Of a stretch of 64,000 nucleotides of DNA, positions 55,413 to 63,235 are shown piece by piece. Every line of letters starts with the position of its first letter. Positions within the stretch are counted from its first letter, which is position 1. This stretch comes from F23-D06 sp045132055 (GTDB lineage Bacteria; Bacteroidota; Bacteroidia; Bacteroidales; WCHB1-69): the NCBI GenBank assembly GCA_045132055.1, contig JBGURP010000033.1:248001-312000 (forward strand). The letters run 5' to 3'. The notes under the pieces were generated by a model that saw nothing but the letters and a program-made list of their open reading frames with translations, had not been told where the DNA came from and ran no database searches. The translations under genes were made by a program, and so were the position numbers.

Positions 55413-58055
55413 CTACAAAGTATCTCCCGTCTCGCCGTCTCCCTCTTGTACCTTCTTTTCCAATTCCATCTTGCCGAAACGCAACGTAATGCCCGCCGAA
55501 ACATAGCGGCTGTTCAGCATCTTGCTGGTGCTGTTGCTCAAGTAGTAGGGGTTGGTGTTGACTGAGCCGGAACCGAAGCGTCCGCCCCAATTGAAGATGT
55601 CCTGTACGTTGACGAAGATGGAGAGTTTGCGCTTGAACAGGTCGCTCCGGAGGCCGAAGTTCAGCGAGTAGCGCGCTTTGCGCTCGCTCATCAGGCTGAG
55701 GGTGGGGGAGTTGTAGTTGCCCGACGCAGTGAATTGCAGCCAGTCGAAGGCTTTGGCCCACAGGTTCAGGCGCACGCTCCATGACCACTTGTCGCGCTGG
55801 TCGAGCTGATGCACGCCATCGCGGTCATATTCCATTTTGTAGCCGTAGTCATAGACATTGGCGTACAATCGTACATTCACGAAGCCTGATGGGCGGTAAG
55901 TGGCATTCAGCGATGCGCCGTAGCGCCACGAGGTTCCCAAATTGTACGGAATAGAGTAGTTGACGATGCGGTCCAGATACTGGTCATATTCAGCATCGCT
56001 CAGCGAGCTGATCTCGTTGGTGCTCAAGCGACCGTACAACTCCACGCCGATATTGCCGAATTTGTTGAAATACTTCTGCCATCCGGCCTCCAGACTATGC
56101 GTAAAACCGCTCTTCAACCCGTTGGGGTTGCCCGTGGAGTAACTATTGTCGCCGTATCGGCGGTATTGGCTCAAATCTTCCTCGTCGGGATGCGACATGC
56201 GCATGGAGTAGTTGAGTTTGATGTTGTGCATGCTCTTGGTGCGGTACGTGAGATGGATGGAGGGCCGTGCCGTGAAGAAAATGGGAGCTCCCTTGTCGGC
56301 GAATGGCATGTCGCTGATGTACTCGTAGCCGTCGCGCAGCATGCCCACACCCAGTCCTGTGCTCAGCGTAAAGCCGCCCCAGCGATGGGTCCAGTTCACA
56401 TCGGCGCTCACGTTGGTTTCGGCACCGTTGAAATGATAGGTGCGCAGCGTGTCCACCAGCTCGCCAGTGAGGTCGTTGTAACGCTTGTAGTCGTTGCTCA
56501 TCTGGAACTGGCTGGCGCGCAGACCGTAGCTCATCTCGCCGTCTTCGCTGTAAGGCCGGTTGTAGCGTGCATCCAGTGAGACGCCGTAGCGATTGAAACT
56601 CGTCAGCAGGTAGCGGTGCTCGTCCAGGTCGTGGTAGGTGTCGTACAATCGGTTATACCACTGCTCGCTCGCGTTGTGCGAGTAGCGTCCGTTGAGTCCG
56701 ATCCGCAAATTGTGGCCCTTCTTGTCAAATTTTTTCGTGTAATCCACGCCGGCGTGCGTCATCACCGACCATCCTTGTGTCTTGCTGGAAGTCGTGTCGA
56801 TGTATGTCATGTCGAAAGCCGGCACGGAATCCAGATAATAATAGGTCTGTTCCTGCGATTTGAGGAGCATGGATTTGTTGTTGTTATAAAAACCTCCGGC
56901 GTCGAAAGAAATTTCGCTGGTGGAGTCGATTTCGTAGTTGATGCCGAGGAAGAAGTTGGCGCTGCCGCTGCGGTTGGTGTCCTTTTGCGTCGTGGTGGTT
57001 GCCCAGGTGGTATCATACTCGCCGAAGGTATCCGCATCGCGCCGCTGGTAGGCACTGGACTCCGAAGCATTGCGACGCGAGCTGTAGCGCCCCGCCATGA
57101 ACAGGTTGACGCTCAGCTTCTCCTTGGCCCACATGTAGCTCACCCATGGGGAGACGAAGGGCTGGTTGGAGCCGTTCACGCCGAAACTCACGAACTGGTT
57201 GCTTTTCACGTGCGCGGAGGTCACAATGTTGATGACGGCCTCCGCATCCGTGGCATACTTGGCCGACGGGTTGGTGATGGCCTCGATGCGTTCCAACGCG
57301 TTGGCGGGCAAGGTTTGCAAATAGGTCTTCAGGTTCTCCTCTGTCAGTTTGGAGGGTTTGTCATTGATCCAGATTTCCACACTCGACACGCCGCGCAGGG
57401 TGATGTTGCCCTCCACATCGACCTCCACGCCCGGGGCATTCTGCAAAGCGTCTTCCGTGGTGCCGGTCTGGATAGAGGGATCTTCGCTGACATTATAGAC
57501 GAGTTTTTCGCCGTCCATGGCGTAGATGGGCTTCTCCGCTTTGACGGTCACCTCGCCCAACGTGGTGGAGGCGGGCATGAGTTTCAAGGTTCCGAGATTG
57601 GTGTTGTTGCGCACCGTGAACGGAATATATCTCATATTGTAGTTGAAGAGAAACACACGAAGCAGGCATTCGCCTTGGGGCACGCCTTCCACTTCGAAGT
57701 AGCCGTTCTGGTTTGCCAGCGCACCCTTGATGAGCGAGGAGTCCTCCGCATCGAGCACGGCCACGTTGGCGTAGGCTAACGGAGTGCCCGCAATGGAGTC
57801 GCGGAGCAGGCCCACTACCTTGAAGGTGGATCCGGATCTGACCTTTTTCGGCTTCATCTGGTTCATTTTGTTCATCTGCTGATCGGGATTCCAGTTGCGG
57901 TCGCCCATGGGTGGCCGTCCGCCCGGAGGAGGTCCTCCTCCAGGAGGTCTTCCGCCAGGGAATCCTCCTCCTGGTGGCTGTGCCATGGCGCACAATACCG
58001 ACAAAAGGAGGAATGTCGTCAAGGTAAAGGTCTTGACTGACAGTATGTTTTTCAT
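55413..58055 (-). CDS. TonB-dependent receptor-like outer-membrane protein with Pro/Gly-rich N-terminus
   Basis: About 880 residues: signal peptide (cleavage after AMAQ near residue 26), a Pro/Gly-rich linker (PPGGGFPGGRPPGGG), a carboxypeptidase regulatory-like domain (about 75-150; GTPLAYANVAVLDAEDSS), a plug domain (GTTEDALQNAPGVEVDVEGN, SVEIWINDKPSKLTEENLKT) and an OMP_b-brl_3 barrel. The architecture matches the receptor at 41866 but the two are only distantly alike. No SusD-like partner is present. ATG 58055 gives a regular signal peptide; ATGs at 58073 and 58076 are also possible. The N-terminal linker could contact peptidoglycan or a partner. Confidence 0.88.
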   Translation of the reverse strand: MKNILSVKTFTLTTFLLLSVLCAMAQPPGGGFPGGRPPGGGPPPGGRPPMGDRNWNPDQQMNKMNQMKPKKVRSGSTFKVVGLLRDSIAGTPLAYANVAVLDAEDSSLIKGALANQNGYFEVEGVPQGECLLRVFLFNYNMRYIPFTVRNNTNLGTLKLMPASTTLGEVTVKAEKPIYAMDGEKLVYNVSEDPSIQTGTTEDALQNAPGVEVDVEGNITLRGVSSVEIWINDKPSKLTEENLKTYLQTLPANALERIEAITNPSAKYATDAEAVINIVTSAHVKSNQFVSFGVNGSNQPFVSPWVSYMWAKEKLSVNLFMAGRYSSRRNASESSAYQRRDADTFGEYDTTWATTTTQKDTNRSGSANFFLGINYEIDSTSEISFDAGGFYNNNKSMLLKSQEQTYYYLDSVPAFDMTYIDTTSSKTQGWSVMTHAGVDYTKKFDKKGHNLRIGLNGRYSHNASEQWYNRLYDTYHDLDEHRYLLTSFNRYGVSLDARYNRPYSEDGEMSYGLRASQFQMSNDYKRYNDLTGELVDTLRTYHFNGAETNVSADVNWTHRWGGFTLSTGLGVGMLRDGYEYISDMPFADKGAPIFFTARPSIHLTYRTKSMHNIKLNYSMRMSHPDEEDLSQYRRYGDNSYSTGNPNGLKSGFTHSLEAGWQKYFNKFGNIGVELYGRLSTNEISSLSDAEYDQYLDRIVNYSIPYNLGTSWRYGASLNATYRPSGFVNVRLYANVYDYGYKMEYDRDGVHQLDQRDKWSWSVRLNLWAKAFDWLQFTASGNYNSPTLSLMSERKARYSLNFGLRSDLFKRKLSIFVNVQDIFNWGGRFGSGSVNTNPYYLSNSTSKMLNSRYVSAGITLRFGKMELEKKVQEGDGETGDTL

Positions 58056-58447
58056 CGAGTTCACTATTCTCATCATGATCTGTTTTTCTTTGAAAGCGGC
58101 AAAAATCGCATTTTTTTTGTAATAATCTATCTATTTTTTCGGGATTATCCCTTTTAGTCTTGTGAATATATTGTTTTTACGTTGCTAGCGTGTGGCTTTC
58201 GCGGCGGCAGGCGTCGTGCTCCGACGAACACTACATCCGCGCCGCGAGTGGCCATGCGAGCGCATTCCACTTCCCCACACTGCAGCCTACGGCTTTGTGC
58301 GGGGTTACTAAGATGGTATCCCTCCGGGATACATTCCTTTGGGCGTATGTGGAAATGTTGGGTGATGACCTCGTAGAGGTCACATATTAATAACCCCAGA
58401 CCAAACGCATGTGCGGTCTGGGGCAGGAGCGTGCGCCGGACACTAAT

Positions 58448-58495
58448 CGCACCGCGGGAGCACCTTGCTCCGAAGCATGGCTTCGGCTCGGTGCG
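58448..58495. repeat. Three-way junction palindrome
   Basis: CGCACCG pairs with CGGTGCG as a closing stem. Inside, GGAGCA-CCT-TGCTCC and CGAAGC-ATG-GCTTCG form two side hairpins sharing one base. This 48-base cross-shaped fold is the most ordered part of the gap. Confidence 0.65.
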
Positions 58496-58593
58496 AAAGG
58501 GAGGAACTTAATGAGATGCAATGAGAAACAACGATAAAAGTGTCATTATGTATATAATTACCTTTTTTTATTTCGCTTGACAAATATTTTGTT

Positions 58594-58601
58594 TACTTTT
58601 G
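58594..58601 (+). promoter_or_regulatory. -7 promoter box for the DUF4301 gene
   Basis: TACTTTTGCAG, 36 bases before the ATG at 58638. Confidence 0.6.
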
Positions 58602-58637
58602 CAGTCATCTATCTGAAAATTCTAAAATTATTATAAT

Positions 58638-60119
58638 ATGGAAATGCAATTCTCATCTCAAGACCTTGAATTCATGCGCGCCCGCGGCAGCAACCCCGAA
58701 GAGGTGCAGCATCAACTGGATATTTTCAAGAAAGGCTTTGACTTTGCCCGTCTCGACCGGGCTGCCACGCCTGGCGATGGCATCGTGCAGCTGGAAGACG
58801 ACGTGGTGGAAGAGCTCGTAGCCGATTATGACAATATGTTGCAAGGCAAGAAGGTGTTGAAGTTTGTGCCGGCTTCCGGAGCCGCATCCCGCATGTTCAA
58901 GGAACTGTTTACATACTTGACCGACGATTCGGAAGAGACGCAGAAAAAAGCGATTGCATTTTTGGAATCACTGCCTCGTTACCCGTTCTATGAGGCTCTG
59001 CGCGATGTGATGGCCCGCGATGGGTACAAATTGGAAGATGAAATCAAAAACAAGAATTATAAGCTGGCGGTGGATTATCTGCTGAATGAGAAAGGCCTCA
59101 ACTATGGCAACCAGCCGAAAGGCCTGTTGCTGTTCCATCGCTATCCTGACAAAATCCGCACTGCAGTGGAAGAGCATTTGGTAGAGGCTGCCCGCTATGC
59201 CAATTCTGACGGACAGTGTTATTTGCATTTCACGGTTTCTCCCCAGCACCAAGCCGGTTTTGAGAAATTGCTTGCACAGGTCGTGCCCACGTATGAGAAG
59301 CAGTATAATGTGAAATACCATATTGACTTTTCCATCCAGGATCCTGCCACGGACACGGTGGCGGCGGAGCTGGATAATTCACCCTTCCGCGATGAGAAAG
59401 GCAACCTGCTGTTCCGTCCCGCCGGTCACGGTGCCCTTATCCACAATATGAACCGTCTGGATGCGGATGTGGTGTTCGTGAAAAACATTGACAATGTGAT
59501 TACCGAGGAGCGCGTGGAGCCAACCGTGACCTACAAGAAAGTCCTAGCTGCGCATCTGTTGCAGTTGCAGGCACGTGCGTTTAGCTACCTCAAAATGCTG
59601 GAAGCCGGTGATGTCGATCCCATGCTCTTCTGCGAGATGCTCGACTTTGCCGAGTCGGATTTGATGATTCCGATGGAGGATGACATCAGCGCGGAGCGTC
59701 TCTATGAGCTGATGAACCGTCCCATGCGCGTGTGTGGCATGGTGCGCAACGAGGGTGAGCCCGGCGGCGGCCCCTTCTGGGTGCTGGATGCCGACGACAA
59801 TGCTTCGCTGCAGATTGTGGAGTCTTCCCAGATAGCTCCCGACCAAAAGGATAAGATGACGAAAGCCACGCACTTCAATCCGGTGGATATGGTCTGTGCG
59901 CTTAAGGATTACAAGGGAGAAAAATTCGACCTGCTGCAATATGTGGATCCCGAAACGGGCTTCATATCCTCCAAATCGTACGGCGACCGCACGCTGAAAG
60001 CCTTGGAGTTGCCGGGCCTCTGGAACGGCGCCATGAGCGACTGGATCACCATCTTCGTGGAGGTACCCATCGCCACCTTCAATCCCGTGAAGACGGTGTT
60101 TGATTTGTTGAGACGATGA
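58638..60119 (+). CDS. DUF4301 family protein
   Basis: The 493-residue cytosolic protein matches DUF4301, found mainly in Bacteroidota. Segments that recur in the family are FVPASGAASRMFKELF (about residue 78; a phosphate-loop-like SGAASRM), NQPKGLLLFHRYP, HFTVSPQHQAGF, LFRPAGHGALIHNMNRLDADVVFVKNIDNV (about 260; similar to UDP-sugar pyrophosphorylase active-site strands), GEPGGGPFWVLD and a late NGAMSDWITIFVEVP. A sugar-nucleotide transferase-like activity is plausible but unproven. A nine-base array begins at its stop codon. Confidence 0.9.
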   Translation: MEMQFSSQDLEFMRARGSNPEEVQHQLDIFKKGFDFARLDRAATPGDGIVQLEDDVVEELVADYDNMLQGKKVLKFVPASGAASRMFKELFTYLTDDSEETQKKAIAFLESLPRYPFYEALRDVMARDGYKLEDEIKNKNYKLAVDYLLNEKGLNYGNQPKGLLLFHRYPDKIRTAVEEHLVEAARYANSDGQCYLHFTVSPQHQAGFEKLLAQVVPTYEKQYNVKYHIDFSIQDPATDTVAAELDNSPFRDEKGNLLFRPAGHGALIHNMNRLDADVVFVKNIDNVITEERVEPTVTYKKVLAAHLLQLQARAFSYLKMLEAGDVDPMLFCEMLDFAESDLMIPMEDDISAERLYELMNRPMRVCGMVRNEGEPGGGPFWVLDADDNASLQIVESSQIAPDQKDKMTKATHFNPVDMVCALKDYKGEKFDLLQYVDPETGFISSKSYGDRTLKALELPGLWNGAMSDWITIFVEVPIATFNPVKTVFDLLRR

Positions 60120-60165
60120 ATGGGTGAAAGGGGTGAATGAGGTGCAAGGGTGAATGAGGTGAGAT
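60120..60165 (+). repeat. Nine-base array behind the DUF4301 gene
   Basis: Units GGGTGAAAG, GGGTGAATG, AGGTGCAAG, GGTGAATGAGGTGAG follow the stop directly. They resemble the minus-strand array at 18944. Confidence 0.65.
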
Positions 60166-60181
60166 TACCCCCTCAAAAAAA

Positions 60182-60205
60182 AGAGGCGCGCCATGGCACG
60201 CCTCT
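60182..60205. repeat. Palindrome repeat of family C
   Basis: AGAGGCGCGCCA / TGGCACGCCTCT with A-rich flank on the left and the shared CTCTAC tail on the right; it may end the DUF4301 transcript. Confidence 0.65.
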
Positions 60206-60231
60206 ACAATTATCAACGATCAAAACTATTA

Positions 60232-60280
60232 TTTCTACCAATCTCTTGCCCCTAACGGGGCTGTTCAAGGAAAACTATCA
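60232..60280 (-). repeat. Hairpin repeat of family B, copy 2
   Basis: Minus strand: AGTTTTCCTTGAACAGC, hairpin GCCCCGTTAGGGGC, AAGAGATTGGTAGAAAT. It follows the fusA stop array, as copy 1 follows the SGNH-like gene. Confidence 0.8.
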
Positions 60281-60296
60281 TCTATTATCTATTAAC
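60276..60296 (-). repeat. Heptanucleotide array across the fusA stop codon
   Basis: Minus-strand units GTTAATA, GATAATA, GATGATA include the TAA stop of fusA and encode its last residues. Confidence 0.65.
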
Positions 60297-62345
60297 TCTT
60301 AACTTGATAATCTCTTCCTGCTTGGCCGCGGGCATGGGCATGTACTGGTAGAATTCCATGGAGTAGTTGGCGCGGCCGGAGGTGACGTTGCGCAACGCGG
60401 TGGCGTAGCCGAACATCTCCATCAGCGGGCAGAAACCGTCCAGCTTTTGCGAGCCCTTGCGGAAACGGCGCATGTTCTCGATGCGGCCACGGCGCTTGTT
60501 CAGGTCTCTCGTTACATTGCCGATGAAGTCGTCGGGCGTGTTCACCTCGATCTTCATCACCGGCTCCATGATGATGGGATTGGCTTTCTTGAACGCTTGC
60601 TTGAAGCACATTGCAGCACACAACTGGAAGGCCATGTCGCTGGAATCCACAGGATGGTAGCTGCCATCGACTAGCACACACTTCACATCCACCACAGGGT
60701 ATTCGGCCACAGGACTCTTCTCCATGGCTTTGCGCAAGCCTTTCTCCACCGAAGGAATGAACTCCTTGGGGATCACGCCGCCTTTGGTGACATCCACAAA
60801 CTCGAACCCCTTGCCTGGGTTGGGCTCGAAGCGGATGACGGTGTTGGCGAACTGTCCCTTGCCGCCACTCTGCTTCACGTGCTTGTAGGCCTGCTCCACG
60901 GCCGTGGTGATGGTCTCGCGGAACGATACGGACGGCTCGCCCACGGTGATGGGCACCTTGAACTCGTCGCGGATGCGCTCCACGAGGATTTCCAAATGCA
61001 GCTCGCCCATGCCGGAGATGATGGTCTCCTCCGTCTCCTCGTCAAAATGGGAGTGGAAGGAGGGGTCTTCGTTGCAGAGTTTGGCCAACGCCTCGCCTAA
61101 CTTGTCGCGGCTCTTCTTGTCTTCCAGGTTCACTTTCATCTCGATGACCGCCGGCGGCACGGATATGGACTCCAACAGGATGGGCTGGCTCTCGTCGCAC
61201 AGCGTGTCGCCTGTGCGGGTGTATTTCATGCCCACCAGGGCCACGATTTCTCCGGTGCAGGCCTCGGTGATTTCCTCACGTTCCTTGGCTTTGATGCGGA
61301 AGATACGGCCCACGCGCTCGTTCTTGCCCTTGTTGGTGTTATATACACTCATGCCGCTGGTGAGCTTGCCGCTCACAATGCGGATAAAGGTCTGCTGACC
61401 CACGTATGGATCATTGATGAGTTTGAAGGCCAGGGCAGCGAATTTTTCGTTGTTGGATGGGTTGCGCTGGATGGTTCGCTCCTCGTCGTATGGGTCGTGC
61501 GCCATCACCGCGCCAATGTCGGTGGGGGAGGGCAAATAATCGACGATGGCGTCCAGCAATAGCTGTATGCCCTTGTTCTTGTATGCCGCGCCGCATAGCA
61601 CAGGGGTGATGAGCAGCTTGATGGTGGCCTCGCGGATGGCTTTCTTCAGCATGTCTTCGCTGATTTCACCGTCCTCGAGGTACAGCATGGCGATATCGTC
61701 GTCGTAGTCCGAAATCTTCTCGATCAGGGCTTTGCGAGCCTCCTGTGCGGCGGGCATGAGCTCTGCGGGAATATCGCCTACGATTCGTTCCTTGTCCGTG
61801 AAGGTGATGGCTTTCATGCAGACGAGGTCAATCATGCCCTGGAATTCGTTTTCTGCACCAATGGGCAGATGGATAGGCGTGGCGTTGGCGCCGAGGTATT
61901 TGTTCATCTGGCTCACCACCTCGCCGAAGTCCGCGCCGGTGCGGTCCATCTTGTTGACGAAGGCGATGCGCGGCACGCGGTATTTGTCGGCCTGGTTCCA
62001 GACGGTTTCGCTCTGGGGCTCCACGCCGCCCACGGCGCAGAAGACGGCCACCATGCCGTCGATTACGCGCAGTGAGCGTTCCACTTCGATGGTGAAATCC
62101 ACGTGGCCCGGGGTGTCAATCAGGTTGATTTGGTGCTCTTTCCATTGCGCGGTGATGGCTGCGGAGGCAATGGTGATGCCACGCTCCTGCTCCTGTTTCA
62201 TGAAGTCCATGGTGGCCTGCCCATCGTGAGTCTCGCCAACCTTGCGGTTTACGCCAGTGAAGAACAAAATTCGTTCCGATACGGTGGTTTTGCCGGCGTC
62301 GATGTGCGCGGCGATACCGATATTTCTCAGTTTGGATATTTGCAT
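60285..62345 (-). CDS. fusA: Translation elongation factor G
   Basis: The 686-residue GTPase moves tRNAs and mRNA through the ribosome. It shows G1 GIAAHIDAGKTTVSERILF, the switch I/II region EQERGITIASAA and DTPGHVDFTIEVERSLRVID, G4 FVNKMDRTGADF, and domain IV with FEFVDVTKGGVIPKEFIPSVEKG. Domain V ends MPMPAAKQEEIIKLRVNR. It is slightly short and not in the usual rpsL-rpsG-fusA-tuf cluster, so it may be a second EF-G copy (EF-G2) rather than the main one. Its last residues lie in a heptanucleotide array. Confidence 0.93.
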   Translation of the reverse strand: MQISKLRNIGIAAHIDAGKTTVSERILFFTGVNRKVGETHDGQATMDFMKQEQERGITIASAAITAQWKEHQINLIDTPGHVDFTIEVERSLRVIDGMVAVFCAVGGVEPQSETVWNQADKYRVPRIAFVNKMDRTGADFGEVVSQMNKYLGANATPIHLPIGAENEFQGMIDLVCMKAITFTDKERIVGDIPAELMPAAQEARKALIEKISDYDDDIAMLYLEDGEISEDMLKKAIREATIKLLITPVLCGAAYKNKGIQLLLDAIVDYLPSPTDIGAVMAHDPYDEERTIQRNPSNNEKFAALAFKLINDPYVGQQTFIRIVSGKLTSGMSVYNTNKGKNERVGRIFRIKAKEREEITEACTGEIVALVGMKYTRTGDTLCDESQPILLESISVPPAVIEMKVNLEDKKSRDKLGEALAKLCNEDPSFHSHFDEETEETIISGMGELHLEILVERIRDEFKVPITVGEPSVSFRETITTAVEQAYKHVKQSGGKGQFANTVIRFEPNPGKGFEFVDVTKGGVIPKEFIPSVEKGLRKAMEKSPVAEYPVVDVKCVLVDGSYHPVDSSDMAFQLCAAMCFKQAFKKANPIIMEPVMKIEVNTPDDFIGNVTRDLNKRRGRIENMRRFRKGSQKLDGFCPLMEMFGYATALRNVTSGRANYSMEFYQYMPMPAAKQEEIIKLRVNR

Positions 62346-62363
62346 AATCAGTCTTTAAAAAAT

Positions 62364-62395
62364 ACATCCGCCATACCGGAAAGGTACAGCGGATG
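62364..62395 (-). terminator. Terminator between the DUF4412-like gene and fusA
   Basis: Minus strand ACATCCGCTGTACC and GGTATGGCGGATGT form a 14-base stem with one mismatch around TTTCC, followed by ATTTTTTAAA. It would end the DUF4412-like transcript, so fusA needs its own promoter or read-through. Confidence 0.8.
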
Positions 62396-62432
62396 TTTGG
62401 TTTTATCGATTTTTCACGTTGATAATCTGTGA

Positions 62433-63137
62433 TTATTCTTCTTCAGACATGCCGAACATGGCTTTCAACTCAGCCGGAGCATCTTTGATGGGGGTGGAGT
62501 CGGAAGGACGCAGGAAGGTGGATGCTTTCACCTTCTTGTTCGGGGTGATGGTTTTGGCCGTTTGGATGAGTGTGATATTCTCACCGCTAATTTCACGTTC
62601 GATTTCAACGCACAAAGGATAGCCTTTCAGACCAGGGTAGTTGCTGAAGTTGATCTGGTCGCCCGTCATCAAGTCTTCGGTAACCCACAGGACGAGAGAG
62701 GATTCCTCATCAGATTCCAGGTCAGTGATCTTCACTTCCACCTTTTTGCAGTTGTAACCGCAAATTTCCTTGGTCTCGGATGTGTAGTTGAAATCTTGTT
62801 TGACCTTTTCAAATGCTTTGTTGATATCGGCTTCTTCTTGTTCAATGTAATATTTGCCGTAACCGGGGATGTCAATGATGGTGGTTGCCAATTTGTAGTC
62901 ACCATTGGTGATGTGGATGATGTCAACGCCCATCTGGTTGATGGCGGTCTTGGTGTTGTTACCCATGATGGTCACCTCTTCTGACATTTCAGCAAGTTGG
63001 GCGGCGATGTTGGGGTCATCAGTACCTGATGCGGTGGTTTCGAACACGATGGAGCCAGCAAACGGTTTCTGTGCGAATGTGGCGATGGTGCCGAACAGCA
63101 TGATGACGGCAATCCATAAGGCGATTTGTTTTTTCAT
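62433..63137 (-). CDS. Exported DUF4412-like protein
   Basis: The 234-residue protein has a signal peptide (cleavage after TFAQ near residue 23). The mature part begins FAGSIVFETTASG, has Lys/Thr-rich strands, and carries ETKEICGYNCKKVEVKI (about residue 125) followed by LVLWVTEDL, the pattern of DUF4412/GLPGLI-like proteins: an early 'G.i.f.t' strand, a C-G-x-x-C-K turn and a W-T strand. The role is unknown; it is periplasmic or outer-membrane facing. Its own promoter and terminator make it a single-gene unit. Confidence 0.75.
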   Translation of the reverse strand: MKKQIALWIAVIMLFGTIATFAQKPFAGSIVFETTASGTDDPNIAAQLAEMSEEVTIMGNNTKTAINQMGVDIIHITNGDYKLATTIIDIPGYGKYYIEQEEADINKAFEKVKQDFNYTSETKEICGYNCKKVEVKITDLESDEESSLVLWVTEDLMTGDQINFSNYPGLKGYPLCVEIEREISGENITLIQTAKTITPNKKVKASTFLRPSDSTPIKDAPAELKAMFGMSEEE

Positions 63138-63174
63138 TGTATTGATAATTTAAAGGTTATTCAAATTTGCGCGG

Positions 63175-63182
63175 CAAAAATA
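63175..63182 (-). promoter_or_regulatory. -7 promoter box for the DUF4412-like gene
   Basis: TATTTTTG on the minus strand, 37 bases before the ATG. Confidence 0.5.
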
Positions 63183-63235
63183 TAAAAAAAAACGTTGCCA
63201 CAGACGGAGAATGTTTGGTAAGGTTTAATTCACCA

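Larger units (their letters stand above)
58077..58637. other. 561-base gap with a hairpin mosaic and one promoter
   Basis: No protein frame here looks real; two short plus-strand frames (58182-58390) lack starts and coding character. From 58184 to 58500 the DNA is packed with short palindromes: CAGCC-TAC-GGCT near 58283, GTATCCC-TCC-GGGATAC (58316-58332), TGACCT-CGTAG-AGGTCA (58366-58382), CCCCAGACC...GGTCTGGGG (58394-58423) and a three-way junction (58448-58495). The layout GCAGCC hairpin, CGGGG, TTGGGC, hairpin resembles the 52-bp repeats at 1880 and 2552. Outside that stretch there are AT-rich flanks. Confidence 0.7.

Noticed and set aside
56616..57779. 387-codon plus-strand frame opposite the second receptor gene
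   Set aside because: Shadow of the minus-strand receptor; no recognisable domain.
58182..58390. Two short plus-strand frames of 64-66 codons
   Set aside because: They run through palindromes, have no ribosome-binding site and no coding character.
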